A stretch of DNA of 64,000 bases, from contig NZ_CH672390.1 of the NCBI RefSeq assembly GCF_000152865.1, forward strand, positions 2,397,468 through 2,461,467, read 5' to 3'. Origin of the DNA: Erythrobacter sp. NAP1. GTDB lineage: Bacteria; Pseudomonadota; Alphaproteobacteria; Sphingomonadales; Sphingomonadaceae. A program made the position numbers and the translations under genes. Shown one piece after another: positions 35,235-44,668 of the stretch. Below the pieces are notes generated by a model, which worked only from the letters and a program-made list of their open reading frames with translations, was not told the DNA's origin and did no database searches. Position 1 is the stretch's first letter, and each line of letters opens with the position of its first letter.

Positions 35235-35498
35235 TTACTCGCCTTCGCCTTCCATCATTTCTTCAGCGTCGGCAGCAGCTTCTTCAGCAGCAGCTTCGAC
35301 GTCGGCAGCAGCGCCTTCAGCAGCAGCTTCGGCGTCGGCAGCAGCTGCGTCGACTTCTGCAGCGGTTTCGTTAGCCATTGCGTCTGCTTCAGCAGCCATT
35401 GCGTCTACTTCAGCGTCGGCTTCAGCAGCTTCTTCAGCACATGCAGCGAGGCCGAGAGCCGAGGTTGCGATTGCAGCAGCAAGAACGATCTTACGCAT
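35235..35498 (-). CDS. Small acidic Ala/Glu/Asp-rich lipoprotein
   Basis: This 87-aa protein starts MRKIVLAAAIATSALGLAAC, a convincing lipoprotein signal (Cys20). The mature 67 residues are almost only Ala, Glu, Asp, Met and Val, with no Lys or Arg. They are arranged in AAxxAEA-type repeats that could form one long amphipathic helix. A role as an envelope spacer or coiled-coil like a miniature Lpp is conceivable but unproven. The underlying DNA is a run of GCAGCAGC-like repeats, so the length may vary between strains. Expression from the AT-rich region at 35499-35600 is likely. Confidence 0.75.
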   Translation of the reverse strand: MRKIVLAAAIATSALGLAACAEEAAEADAEVDAMAAEADAMANETAAEVDAAAADAEAAAEGAAADVEAAAEEAAADAEEMMEGEGE

Positions 35499-35775
35499 AA
35501 TTCAAATTCCTTGTTCAGCGAATGGAACAGGCGGGCTTCGAAATGAAGTCCCTGCCAAAGCCGGATGATCCCCCCGGCTCCGATGCCTAAATAATGGCCG
35601 AAATGTGGCGATACAAGCGAAATGTGGCGAAATTGCTCATAATTGCCCTTTTCCCGCCTCAATTTGGCCGCTTTTTGCCACCGGTTCATCGCAGCCCGTA
35701 TCGGCGCATTTATCGGTGCATGACCCCATGCAAACCGGCTTACGCGCAAACCGAAGCGGTGCTAGCACACCGGCC

Positions 35776-38616
35776 ATGTCATCTGAGCAGCAGCACCTCT
35801 ATCTCGTCGATGGTTCGTCATATATCTTTCGCGCCTATCACCGCCTGCCCCCGCTCACCGATCCGGAGGGCACTCCGGTCGGTGCAGTCTATGGCTACAC
35901 CACGATGCTGTGGAAGCTGGCCGATGACCTCGATGCGGCAGAGGGGCCGACGCACCTTGCGGTCATTCTCGATAAAGATTCCAAGAGCTTCCGCAATGAT
36001 ATCTACCCTGAATACAAGGCGAACCGTCCCGAACCGCCCGAAGATCTTCGCCCGCAATTCCCCCTGATTCGCGACGCGACCCGCGCTTTCAGCCTGCCGT
36101 GTATTGAGGAATCGGGGCTGGAAGCAGACGACCTCATCGCCTCCTATGCGCGTGCTGCCCAACGCGAGGGCTGGAACGTCACCATCGTCTCTTCCGACAA
36201 GGACTTGATGCAGCTGGTCGGCGAAGAAAACGGCGCGAAGATCGACATGCTCGACACGATGAAAAGCGCGCGCATCTACATCGAGGAAGTGGAAGAGAAA
36301 TTCGGCGTCCCACCCGAAAAGGTCGGAGACGTCCTCGCGCTGATGGGCGACAGCGTCGACAATATTCCCGGCATTTACGGCGTTGGACCCAAGACAGCTT
36401 CCAAACTGATCTCAGAGCATGGTTCGCTCACCGCGGCGCTCGACCAGGCGCCTGACATGAAGAAGTCGAAACTTAAAGAGCGCCTAATCGACGGCCGCGA
36501 AGATGCCGAGATGAGCCGCGTTCTGGTCACGCTCAAGGAAGATTGCGACCTTCCGATGGCTATCGATGAAATGAAGCTGGAAGGCATCCCATCCGAGCCT
36601 CTGGCGGCATTTCTCGAAAAGCACGGTTTTACCTCGCTGTTGAAGCGGCTCGGCGCAGGTGCTGGCAGCCCGGATCGCCCGAATGACCTCAATCCGGCTA
36701 AAGTAGACAAGGCCGGCGACCAGGGCGATGCAGAGGGAAATCGCCAGCCGCTTCCCGAAATGCCAAAGGTGGATCGCAGCGCCTACGAGACCGTGCAAAC
36801 GCTGGATCGGCTGCAGGCATGGATCGACCGCGCCTCAGCCGCACGCTTGGTCGCGGTTGATACAGAGACCTCCTCGCTCGACGCCATGGAGGCCGATCTG
36901 GTCGGCGTCAGCCTCGCCCTCGCACCCAACGATGCCTGTTACATCCCGCTTGCCCATGGCGGCACCGACATGTTCTCCGACAAGCCGGAACAGGTAGCGA
37001 TGGAGGACGCGCTCGCTGCTCTGAAGCTGCTGCTCGAGGACGACAGCGTTCTGAAAGTCTTCCAGAACGGCAAATACGACCTCAATGTCCTGGCGCGGGT
37101 CGGCATCGACGTTTCGCCGATCGAGGACACCATGGTTATGAGCTTCGACCTCGACGCAGGGCGCGGCGAAGGCATGGGCGGCGGTCATGGGATGGACGAA
37201 CTGTCCGAACGCCACCTGCTCCACAAACCGCTCGCCTTCAAGGACGTGTGCGGGACCGGCAAGAAAGCGATCCCGTTCGGCGAAGTCCCGCTCGACCGCG
37301 CAACCGAATATGCTGCCGAGGACGCGGACGTCACCTTGCGGCTCTACCGCATGCTCAAGCCGCGCCTTTCCGAAGAAGGCGGCACGAAAATCTATGAGCG
37401 CGTGGACCGCCCACTGATCCCGGTCGTCGCAGGAATGGAGCGCGAAGGCATTAAGGTCGACCGAGCGCGCCTCGCCAAGCTGTCGGAAGAATTCGCCACC
37501 ACAACGGCTTCACTCGAAAAGGAAATCCACGAGATTGCCGGGCAGCAATTTGCTGTCGGAAGCCCGAAGCAGCTTGGTGAAATCCTGTTTGACAAGATGG
37601 GCTTCAAGGGCGGCAAGAAAGGCAAGAGCGGAGCTTATTCGACCGATCAGTCCGTGCTCGAAAATCTTGCCAAGGACGAGGCCGCAAAGCCGATTGCAGA
37701 CAAGGTTCTCGAGTGGCGGCATCTGTCGAAACTGAAGTCGACCTATACCGACGCTCTGCAGGCGCAAATCAATCCTGAAACGGGCCGCGTTCACACGAGC
37801 TACAGTCTTGTCGGCGCGCAGACAGGGCGGCTGTCTTCGACTGATCCCAACCTCCAGAATATTCCGATCCGCACTGAAATCGGGCGGACCATTCGCGAGG
37901 CTTTCGTGCCTGAAGATGGCAACGTGCTTCTCGCTGCTGACTATTCGCAGATCGAACTGCGCCTCGCCGCGCACATGGCCGATGTCGACACGCTCAAGGA
38001 GGCCTTCGCCAACGGCGAAGACATCCACGCGCGCACGGCGACCGAGATGTTCGGCGAAGTCACCCGCGACACGCGCGCCCGTGCCAAGACGATCAACTTC
38101 GCCATCCTTTATGGCATTTCGCGCTGGGGACTTGCGGGCCGGCTCGAGGTCGAACCCGACGAAGCGCAGGACATGATCGATACCTATTTCCAGCGCTTCC
38201 CTGGCATCCAGCGCTACATCATGGAAACGCTCGAAACCGTTCGCGAGCGCGGCTATTCCGAGACGCTTTTCGGTCGCAAGACCTGGTTCCCGCGCATCAC
38301 CTCCAAGAACCAGGCCGAGCGCCAGGGCTCGGAACGAGCTGCAATCAACGCGCCGATCCAGGGAACCAGCGCCGACATCATCAAGCGAGCGATGGCGCGC
38401 ATGCTCCCTGCCCTTCGCGATGAGGGTCTGGGCAACGTGCGCATGCTGCTGCAGGTGCACGATGAATTGGTCTTCGAATTGCCCGACGGCGATGTTGAGA
38501 AAGCCTCCCCGATCATCGAACGGGTCATGGCAGAGGCTGCGTTGCCTGCGGTCTCGCTAGACGTGCCTCTGGCGGTCGATATCGGCACGGGCCAATCATG
38601 GGACGCAGCGCATTGA
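35776..38616 (+). CDS. polA: DNA polymerase I
   Basis: This protein of about 946 aa has three complete domains. The 5'-3' exonuclease (residues 1-290) includes LVDGSSYIFRAYH and GDSVDNIPGIYGVGPKTA. The 3'-5' exonuclease (about 350-550) has intact motifs VDTETSSLD, FQNGKYDLNVL and YAAEDADVTLRL. The polymerase has motif A DYSQIELRLAA, motif B RARAKTINFAILYG and motif C QVHDELVFE. Proofreading therefore appears active, unlike in some relatives. ATG 35776 gives the family N-terminus (MSSEQQHLYLVDGSS), although no clear ribosome site precedes it. The end overlaps the next gene by 19 bp. Confidence 0.97.
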   Translation: MSSEQQHLYLVDGSSYIFRAYHRLPPLTDPEGTPVGAVYGYTTMLWKLADDLDAAEGPTHLAVILDKDSKSFRNDIYPEYKANRPEPPEDLRPQFPLIRDATRAFSLPCIEESGLEADDLIASYARAAQREGWNVTIVSSDKDLMQLVGEENGAKIDMLDTMKSARIYIEEVEEKFGVPPEKVGDVLALMGDSVDNIPGIYGVGPKTASKLISEHGSLTAALDQAPDMKKSKLKERLIDGREDAEMSRVLVTLKEDCDLPMAIDEMKLEGIPSEPLAAFLEKHGFTSLLKRLGAGAGSPDRPNDLNPAKVDKAGDQGDAEGNRQPLPEMPKVDRSAYETVQTLDRLQAWIDRASAARLVAVDTETSSLDAMEADLVGVSLALAPNDACYIPLAHGGTDMFSDKPEQVAMEDALAALKLLLEDDSVLKVFQNGKYDLNVLARVGIDVSPIEDTMVMSFDLDAGRGEGMGGGHGMDELSERHLLHKPLAFKDVCGTGKKAIPFGEVPLDRATEYAAEDADVTLRLYRMLKPRLSEEGGTKIYERVDRPLIPVVAGMEREGIKVDRARLAKLSEEFATTTASLEKEIHEIAGQQFAVGSPKQLGEILFDKMGFKGGKKGKSGAYSTDQSVLENLAKDEAAKPIADKVLEWRHLSKLKSTYTDALQAQINPETGRVHTSYSLVGAQTGRLSSTDPNLQNIPIRTEIGRTIREAFVPEDGNVLLAADYSQIELRLAAHMADVDTLKEAFANGEDIHARTATEMFGEVTRDTRARAKTINFAILYGISRWGLAGRLEVEPDEAQDMIDTYFQRFPGIQRYIMETLETVRERGYSETLFGRKTWFPRITSKNQAERQGSERAAINAPIQGTSADIIKRAMARMLPALRDEGLGNVRMLLQVHDELVFELPDGDVEKASPIIERVMAEAALPAVSLDVPLAVDIGTGQSWDAAH

Positions 38617-39689
38617 TTGAGCGGATCATCACAGGGACGCTGACCATCGACTGGGACGCATTCGCGGTTTCAGCTTTGACAGTGCTGGTCGCGCTCGCGA
38701 TCGCCTATGTTGCTTACCTGATCGTCTTCAAGATCATCGGCAGGCTCGCGCATCTGTCGGAGATTGCGGTCGACGAAATCCTCGTCAAACGCATCCGCCA
38801 GCCGATCAAGTGGTCCTTCCTCGCGATCAGCGTGACCATCGCGGCGCAGTACGATCCCGAACTTCGCCAATGGTGGGAGCCGCTGGCGCGCTTTCTGCGG
38901 CCCGCCCTGCTTGGCTGGATTGCTTATAACGTTGTGCGCGGTCTGACCGCCGCGATGGAGCTGCGTATGGCCGATGCCGATCCGGTCGCCACGCGCAGCC
39001 GCCGTACGCGTGTTGCTGTGCTCTCGCGTATCGTGGTCTTTGCAATCGTCGTCATCACCGTGGGACTGATGCTGTTCTCGATACCCTCAGTGCGGGCAAT
39101 CGGGACAACCATGCTTGCTTCAGCGGGCCTCGCAGCTTTGGCCATCGGAGCCGCCGCGCAGCCAGCTCTCAAATCGCTCATCGCCGGCGTGCAGGTCGCG
39201 CTGACCGAGCCCATGCGTATTGGCGATCTTGTAAAGGTCGACGGCGACACGGGCCGGGTCGAGGAAATTCACATGAGCTTCGTCACGGTGCGCACGTGGG
39301 ATGACCGGGTGCTTGTGGTTCCTACCAGCCGATTCCTTGACGAGACCTTCGAGAACTGGTCGCGGCTCGATGAAACGCTTACCGGCACGGTGTTCATGCA
39401 TCTCGACCCGATTACCGATGTCGCTCCAATTCGGGCCGAGTTCGAGCGTTATGTCGAGACCCACGAGCTGTTTGATGGCCGCAACCACGGTCTCGCGGTC
39501 ACGGAGGCTTATCCTGAGAGCCTAGAACTCAGGATTGTCGTCAGTGCAGAGAATCCCGGCGATCTGTGGACGCTGCGCTGTGATGTGCGCGAACACATGA
39601 TGGCGTGGTTGCGCGAGAACATGGAAGAGGTGCTGATCCGCCACCGCCTCGAAGTGCCGCACGGGCACCCCAAGGCTGGCGAACCTTAA
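38598..39689 (+). CDS. MscS-type mechanosensitive channel, medium length
   Basis: This 363-aa protein has four to five N-terminal helices. The pore segment is IGTTMLASAGLAALAIGAAAQPALKSLIAGVQVALTEPMRIGD. The beta domain contains VEEIHMSFVTVRTWDDRVLVVPTSRFLDETFENWSR. It starts inside the end of polA (19-bp overlap), so the two are probably translationally coupled. It is clearly a different MscS subtype from the one at 25747-26583. Its stop overlaps the convergent AAA gene by 4 bp. Confidence 0.93.
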   Translation: MGRSALIERIITGTLTIDWDAFAVSALTVLVALAIAYVAYLIVFKIIGRLAHLSEIAVDEILVKRIRQPIKWSFLAISVTIAAQYDPELRQWWEPLARFLRPALLGWIAYNVVRGLTAAMELRMADADPVATRSRRTRVAVLSRIVVFAIVVITVGLMLFSIPSVRAIGTTMLASAGLAALAIGAAAQPALKSLIAGVQVALTEPMRIGDLVKVDGDTGRVEEIHMSFVTVRTWDDRVLVVPTSRFLDETFENWSRLDETLTGTVFMHLDPITDVAPIRAEFERYVETHELFDGRNHGLAVTEAYPESLELRIVVSAENPGDLWTLRCDVREHMMAWLRENMEEVLIRHRLEVPHGHPKAGEP

Positions 39690-42019
39690 GCCTCTTCGTC
39701 GCTCCCGTGTTTCTTCGCGCGGGCAGGCGCAAGCGAGTCTGGTGCAAAGAAACCGATCGGATTGGCCTCCGCCGCGCGCTTTTTCAGTTCACCGCGCATC
39801 CTGCGATATTCGGCTTCCATTCGCGGAGTGACCGTGGCCCGGCTGTCTTCCAGCGCATCCTCGAAGTCTTGCATTTCAACCGCCTTCACGTCGCCGCCCA
39901 TGCGCCTCAGCGCACCAAGCCCTGCACGGCGCACCACGTCTTCGAGATCGGCGCCCGTAAAGCGGTCGGTTTTTTCAGCGATTTCGGCGAGGTCGACATT
40001 GCTGGCAAGCGGCATGTCCTTGGTGTGGATGCCAAGGATATGCTCGCGGCCTTCCTTGTCAGGCGTTCCGACATAGACAAGCTCATCGAAACGGCCCGGA
40101 CGAAGCAGTGCAGGGTCGACCAGTGCTGGCCGGTTGGTCGCACCGATTACGATGACCGATTGCAATTCTTCGAGACCGTCCATCTCGGCAAGGATCGTGT
40201 TGACAACGCGTCCCGTCACCTGCGGTTCGCTCTGGCCACTGCCGCGTGCGGGCACGAGGCTGTCGATTTCGTCGATGAAGACTACACAGGGAGCCACCGC
40301 ACGGGCGCGAGCGAAGAGTTTTGCGATCTGCTGCTCACTCTCGCCAAACCACTTGGACAAGAGATCCGAGCTCTTCATCGAGATGAAGTTGGCTTCCGCC
40401 TCTTTGGCGACAGCCTTTGCCAGCAGTGTTTTGCCGGTGCCCGGCGGGCCATACAGCAGAAAGCCCTTGGCCGGGCGAATACCCAGACGGCGGAAAGCTT
40501 CGGCGTTCTTGAGGGGTAGCTCAATGCCTTCCTTCAGCTTGTCGATCGCATCACCGACCCCGCCAATGTTGTCCCAGCCGACATTGGGAACCTGCACCAT
40601 CACTTCGCGCATCGCTGAGGGCTGGATGCGTTTCAGCGCACTGAAGAAGTCGGCGCGGGTGACGCACAGATCTTCGAGCACGTCCTGAGGAATGGTGCGC
40701 TCTTCAAGATTGAGGCGCGGCATGATCCTGCGGACGGCATCGATCGCAGCTTCTCGGGCTAGTGCCGCGATATCCGCTCCGACGAACCCATGCGTGACAC
40801 GCGCGAGTTCGGACAAGTCGACCGCTTCTTCAAGCGGCATGCCGCGCGTGTGGATCGCGAGAATCTCGCGCCTGCCGCGTTGGTCGGGGACACCGATGAC
40901 GATCTCACGGTCGAAGCGCCCCGGTCGGCGGAGTGCCTCGTCGATGGCATCGGGACGATTTGTCGCCGCGATCACCACAAGGTTTGCGCGTGATTCAATT
41001 CCGTCCATCAAAGTCAGCATTTGCGCGACCAAGCGCTTTTCTGCCTCGCCGGGCACGCCGCTGCGCTTGGGAGCGATCGAGTCGATCTCGTCGATGAAGA
41101 CGATGGCAGGCGATGCACGGGTCGCTTCCTCGAAGACCTCGCGCAGCCGCTTTTCGCTTTCGCCATAGCCAGAGCCCATGATTTCCGGGCCATTGATGGT
41201 GAAGAACTCGGCATCGCTTTCATTGGCCACAGCCTGAGCGAGGCGGGTCTTGCCGGTTCCCGGAGGGCCGTGGAGCAGCACGCCTTTGGGAGGGTCGACG
41301 CCGAGGCGCGTGAACAGTTCGGGATAGCGCAGGGGCAGCTCGACCATTTCGCGCAGCTGCTGGATGGTGTCCTCCATCCCGCCGACATCGTCATAGTTGA
41401 CCATGCCGCGTGCATCGCGCGGTTCCTCGAACTCTGTGCGCAACTCGACCTCGGTATTCTCGTCGATATGGACGATGCCCTTGGGGCTGGTCGAATGGAC
41501 CGAGAGCCTGATCTGGGTAAGCGCGTACGCTGGAGCGCGAAGCATCTGGCGCACGTCCGGCGGCATGTTCTGGACCGGCTGTTGACCAGTCGTTGCAACG
41601 AGGTCGCCAGCCGTGATGGGCTTCTTGAAGAAATTGCGCTTGAGCGCTTGAGCCGGGCCCTGAAGCCGCATCTCGCGCTGTGCCGGCGCAAACACCACGC
41701 GAGTTGCGGGGCGCGATTCGGCAACGACGATTTCGACATGCTCACCAGAGGCTGCCTCTGCGTTGCCACGCTGGAGGCCGTCGAGCCTCACGACATCGAG
41801 TGAATCGTCCTCGGGATAGGCCGCCATCGCAATCGCGGCGGTAGCGCGCTTCCCACTGATCTCGACGACATCGCCCTCGGTGATCCCAAGCTGCTGGAAC
41901 GCGGTTCGCGGCATTCTCGCGATGCCCTGTCCTGATTCCTCTTGCCTGGCTGGAGCAACTTGCAAGCGCACCGTGCGATCTGAAGTAGTAGCGTCAGTTT
42001 CACTCGGCGCGTCGGCCAT
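39686..42019 (-). CDS. CDC48/VCP-type AAA+ ATPase
   Basis: This 777-aa protein is built like archaeal and eukaryotic CDC48/p97. The N-terminal double-psi barrel domain (about 15-190) includes FQQLGITEGDVVEISGKR. Two AAA modules follow, each with a Walker A (GPPGTGKTRLAQA and GPPGTGKTLLAKA), a Walker B (IVFIDEIDS and CVVFIDEIDS) and the second region of homology. It should unfold or extract proteins in an ATP-dependent way, but bacterial partners are unknown. ATG 42019 is used; two extra codons are possible upstream. Bacterial homologues of this type are known but uncommon. Confidence 0.93.
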   Translation of the reverse strand: MADAPSETDATTSDRTVRLQVAPARQEESGQGIARMPRTAFQQLGITEGDVVEISGKRATAAIAMAAYPEDDSLDVVRLDGLQRGNAEAASGEHVEIVVAESRPATRVVFAPAQREMRLQGPAQALKRNFFKKPITAGDLVATTGQQPVQNMPPDVRQMLRAPAYALTQIRLSVHSTSPKGIVHIDENTEVELRTEFEEPRDARGMVNYDDVGGMEDTIQQLREMVELPLRYPELFTRLGVDPPKGVLLHGPPGTGKTRLAQAVANESDAEFFTINGPEIMGSGYGESEKRLREVFEEATRASPAIVFIDEIDSIAPKRSGVPGEAEKRLVAQMLTLMDGIESRANLVVIAATNRPDAIDEALRRPGRFDREIVIGVPDQRGRREILAIHTRGMPLEEAVDLSELARVTHGFVGADIAALAREAAIDAVRRIMPRLNLEERTIPQDVLEDLCVTRADFFSALKRIQPSAMREVMVQVPNVGWDNIGGVGDAIDKLKEGIELPLKNAEAFRRLGIRPAKGFLLYGPPGTGKTLLAKAVAKEAEANFISMKSSDLLSKWFGESEQQIAKLFARARAVAPCVVFIDEIDSLVPARGSGQSEPQVTGRVVNTILAEMDGLEELQSVIVIGATNRPALVDPALLRPGRFDELVYVGTPDKEGREHILGIHTKDMPLASNVDLAEIAEKTDRFTGADLEDVVRRAGLGALRRMGGDVKAVEMQDFEDALEDSRATVTPRMEAEYRRMRGELKKRAAEANPIGFFAPDSLAPARAKKHGSDEEA

Positions 42020-42177
42020 GGGCAAGTCCTCTGGTCGGTTAGATTCGGCAAAAAGTTCGGCTGTCCGCTAGCTAGGAAGCGGCAGGTCTTTATGCAAACC
42101 GACAAGCTCGCCGATTGATCCGGCGCGAGACGGGTTCTTTCCCGTCGCTCAGCCGTTGGGACGGGTCCCGAGCGCAG

Positions 42178-42206
42178 ACAAAAAAAGCCCGGCACGGGGC
42201 CGGGCT
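42178..42206 (-). terminator. Minus-strand intrinsic terminator
   Basis: AGCCCGGC/GCCGGGCT forms an 8-bp stem with a 5-nt loop. On the minus strand it is followed by a run of seven T. No annotated gene uses it. Confidence 0.8.
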
Positions 42207-42300
42207 GTGAAAGTTTGGGAGAGGATGCCTAAAAGGCAGGATCAGGTATGATGCGAGGCTCATTATTGTGCAAATGCGAAAGCCGCACTGCACATTGCAA
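42180..42300 (-). ncRNA. Candidate small RNA
   Basis: Read on the minus strand, this region shows a small hairpin TGCCT-TTT-AGGCA. An unpaired pyrimidine stretch CCTCTCCC follows, which resembles an anti-Shine-Dalgarno sequence, and then an 8-bp GC stem with a T7 tail. That arrangement is typical of trans-acting small RNAs. The promoter is unclear (AATAAT near 42260 without a good -35), so the 5' end is a guess. A short reading frame passes through but runs into the terminator, which argues against a protein. Confidence 0.35.
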
Positions 42301-42507
42301 ATTCCGCAATCTGATTGGCCAAATCTGCGCGATTTATGACATTTTTTGCATCGCAAGCTGATTAATTATTAGTCACTGGCCTAATTTTACAGCAATTTGA
42401 AAGTTCATTCATGTTGCAGTGCAGCGCGACTTGCCCTGCGAGGAGGTGGCTTAATCCCCGCCCGTGACATGGCCGACACAAGCTACTAATCAATCAGGAC
42501 TCTACGT

Positions 42508-42527
42508 CCCTGACAAAGCTGTCAGGG
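42508..42527. promoter_or_regulatory. Perfect 8-bp palindrome in the scoA leader
   Basis: CCCTGACA-AAGC-TGTCAGGG lies 33 bp before the scoA start. It could be an operator or a leader hairpin. No T-run follows, so it is not a terminator. Confidence 0.5.
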
Positions 42528-42559
42528 CATGATTGGACTGCAAGGGACCGGCACAATTC

Positions 42560-43282
42560 ATGTCAAAGATTTTTCCTGACGCCGCAGCTGCGCTCGACGG
42601 GGTCATCGCCGACGATATTCTTATCGCATCGGGAGGCTTCGGATTGTGCGGGATACCTGAGAGGCTCCTCGATGCGATCCGCGACAGCGGAGTCACAGGC
42701 CTCACCTTCGCCAGCAACAATGCTGGCATCGACAACGAGGGTATCGGCAAGCTCCTTCGCACCAAGCAAGTGAGAAAAATGATCTCGTCCTATGTCGGCG
42801 AGAACAAGGAGTTCGAGCGCCAATATCTCGCCGGCGAGCTCGAAGTTGAATTCTGTCCGCAAGGAACGCTGGCGGAACGTATGCGTGCAGGCGGCGCTGG
42901 CATACCCGGTTTTTACACCAAGACCGGCGTGGGCACACAGGTGGCAGAGGGCAAGGAGCACAAGGACTTTCCCGATCAGGACGGCGTTATGTCGACATAT
43001 ATTCTGGAAAGCGGGATTTTCGCCGACCTTGCCATCGTCAAGGCCTGGAAGGCTGATGAAACCGGCAATCTCATCTTCCGCAAAACGGCGCGCAACTTCA
43101 ACCAGCCCGCTGCCACTTGCGGCAAGGTTTGCATCGCAGAGGTCGAAGAGATCGTGCCCGCTGGCGCGCTTGATGCAGACGCGATCCACCTGCCGGGCGT
43201 CTTTGTAAACCGGATGGTGCTCGGAGCACCCTACGACAAGAAAATCGAATTTCGCACCGTAAGAGAACGCGAGGAGGCGTAA
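42560..43282 (+). CDS. scoA: Succinyl-CoA:3-ketoacid CoA-transferase subunit A
   Basis: This 240-aa protein is the alpha subunit. It has the glycine-rich ASGGFGLCGIPERLL, FASNNAGIDNEGIG, KMISSYVGENKEFERQYLAGELEVEFCPQGTLAERMRAGGAGIPGFYT, and FRKTARNFNQP. Together with ScoB it moves CoA between succinyl-CoA and acetoacetate, feeding ketone bodies or stored polyhydroxybutyrate into the TCA cycle. Unusually, the scoB gene is not adjacent: a 459-codon lipoprotein gene lies between the two. ATG 42560 fits the family. Confidence 0.95.
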   Translation: MSKIFPDAAAALDGVIADDILIASGGFGLCGIPERLLDAIRDSGVTGLTFASNNAGIDNEGIGKLLRTKQVRKMISSYVGENKEFERQYLAGELEVEFCPQGTLAERMRAGGAGIPGFYTKTGVGTQVAEGKEHKDFPDQDGVMSTYILESGIFADLAIVKAWKADETGNLIFRKTARNFNQPAATCGKVCIAEVEEIVPAGALDADAIHLPGVFVNRMVLGAPYDKKIEFRTVREREEA

Positions 43283-43288
43283 CGGGTC

Positions 43289-44668
43289 ATGGAGGGGAGA
43301 AAAATCTACAAGCTGGCATTGCTCGCCGGAGCGGCAACAATGCTGCAAGGTTGCGTCGCGGCCGTCGTACCACTCGCGGCAAGCGGCCTCATGGGGGCTA
43401 GCGCTATCGACGGCGATGATGAACCAGCAGCCGCAGTTGCGGGGCCTGTCACGGACCCAAGCGTCATCATCGAAACGTCACCTTCACAAAGCGCCTTCGT
43501 CGAGAGCAGTCCTGCGCCTGCGCCACAAACCAGCTCTGTCACCCGCATGGCTGTCGAGGCCCAGGTGGCAGCTGTCGAAGAGCCCGCTCAATTGGCAGTC
43601 GAACTCCCCGACTCTGCCTCGGCGGCAACTGCCGAAGAAGCAATGACCGCCACCGAAATGGCCGCAACCGCGAGCGTCGAAAGCACGCCGTCCGCATCGG
43701 ACGAATTCACTTCTGCTTTCGCAGAAACCGAGAACTCGGTTGAGACCATGGATGGCCGAGGCCCCGCAATGTCGGCCAGCGAAGACCCGGAACTGGTTGC
43801 CACCATCGAGCAACCGGAAGCAGCCCCGGTTTCTGGCCGCAGATCCGACTTGGATGACACGTCGGTCCGCAGGATCACGGTCGATTCCCAAGTGGCGCTT
43901 GCGGATACCACTGCGAACGAGCCTACCGTTTCTGCCGCGGAAGCTGCTGCCGCGCTTGCGACAGGGTCAACGACAGTCGCAGCAGCGACGACGACTGCTG
44001 CGCCGAGCGCAACCGTGCGCAATCCTGCGGTGCCCCCCGAGCCATCGGCGGACCAATCGCCCGTGATTCCCATTTCGGCGTCGGCGTCATCAGCATCCGA
44101 TCCGACAGCGATCACTGCGCTCATCTCTTACGCCAACCAGAGCAAGTTCGAGTTTACACCGGGCCAATCGCGGACCTCGGCGATGCTGATCGACAGGGTC
44201 AATCTCGAAGCAGATCGCGCTAATTGCGTAGGCATCCAGCCGACCGTCCTGATCGACCTCGACCCCAAGGAGGGCACGTTCTCACCGGTCGATGCGCAGA
44301 ACCCGCCCGCGGGTCTTGCTGCCGGACTCGACCGGCTGCGCGCTGCCGGAGTGGCGATCGCATGGATTTCGAGCGGTTCGTCGTCCTTCTCGGAAATCTA
44401 CCGTGACGCGCTCGCACGCACGGGCCTTGATGAATCGGGAGCCGATCAGCTTCTACTCATGCGCGGACCCGATGACCGTAAGCAAATCCGCCGCGAACAG
44501 CTCGCTCAGCAAACCTGCCTGATCGCAATCGCTGGCGATGATCGCTCTGATTTCGACGAACTCTACGACTATCTCCTCAATCCCGGTGACGCAGCGGTGC
44601 TCGAGCCGTTGATCGGTGAGGGCTGGTTCCTCATCCCCACCCCGCTCTTGTCCGAAAGGCCCAATTGA
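43289..44668 (+). CDS. Lipoprotein with HAD-like C-terminal domain
   Basis: This 459-aa protein has a lipobox at MLQGC (Cys22). Residues 40-270 are low-complexity Ala/Thr/Glu/Ser/Pro, probably an unstructured periplasmic linker. From about 275 a folded domain shows HAD-phosphatase features: [13 protein letters not shown] (Asp323, Asp325), WISSGSSS (361-366), Lys398, and [18 protein letters not shown] (417 onward). It may therefore be an envelope phosphatase, related in concept to acid phosphatases. It sits between scoA and scoB. GAGGAGG precedes the start, and its TGA overlaps the scoB ATG (TGATG), which implies translational coupling. Activity is inferred. Confidence 0.72.
   Translation: MEGRKIYKLALLAGAATMLQGCVAAVVPLAASGLMGASAIDGDDEPAAAVAGPVTDPSVIIETSPSQSAFVESSPAPAPQTSSVTRMAVEAQVAAVEEPAQLAVELPDSASAATAEEAMTATEMAATASVESTPSASDEFTSAFAETENSVETMDGRGPAMSASEDPELVATIEQPEAAPVSGRRSDLDDTSVRRITVDSQVALADTTANEPTVSAAEAAAALATGSTTVAAATTTAAPSATVRNPAVPPEPSADQSPVIPISASASSASDPTAITALISYANQSKFEFTPGQSRTSAMLIDRVNLEADRANCVGIQPTVLIDLDPKEGTFSPVDAQNPPAGLAAGLDRLRAAGVAIAWISSGSSSFSEIYRDALARTGLDESGADQLLLMRGPDDRKQIRREQLAQQTCLIAIAGDDRSDFDELYDYLLNPGDAAVLEPLIGEGWFLIPTPLLSERPN

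Larger units (their letters stand above)
42020..42559. other. Gene-free regulatory region upstream of scoA and CDC48
   Basis: No supported protein gene lies in these 540 bp. The stretch holds a strong minus-strand terminator (42178-42206) preceded by a possible small RNA. It also holds an AT-rich block at 42320-42420, TGCA-rich inverted words (42288-42300 and 42414-42424), and a perfect hairpin at 42508-42527 in the presumed scoA leader. Confidence 0.6.

Noticed and set aside
42090..42356. 88-codon minus-strand frame in the scoA upstream region
   Set aside because: It runs straight through the strong terminator at 42178-42206 and has no credible ribosome site. The region is better explained as a non-coding RNA with a terminator.
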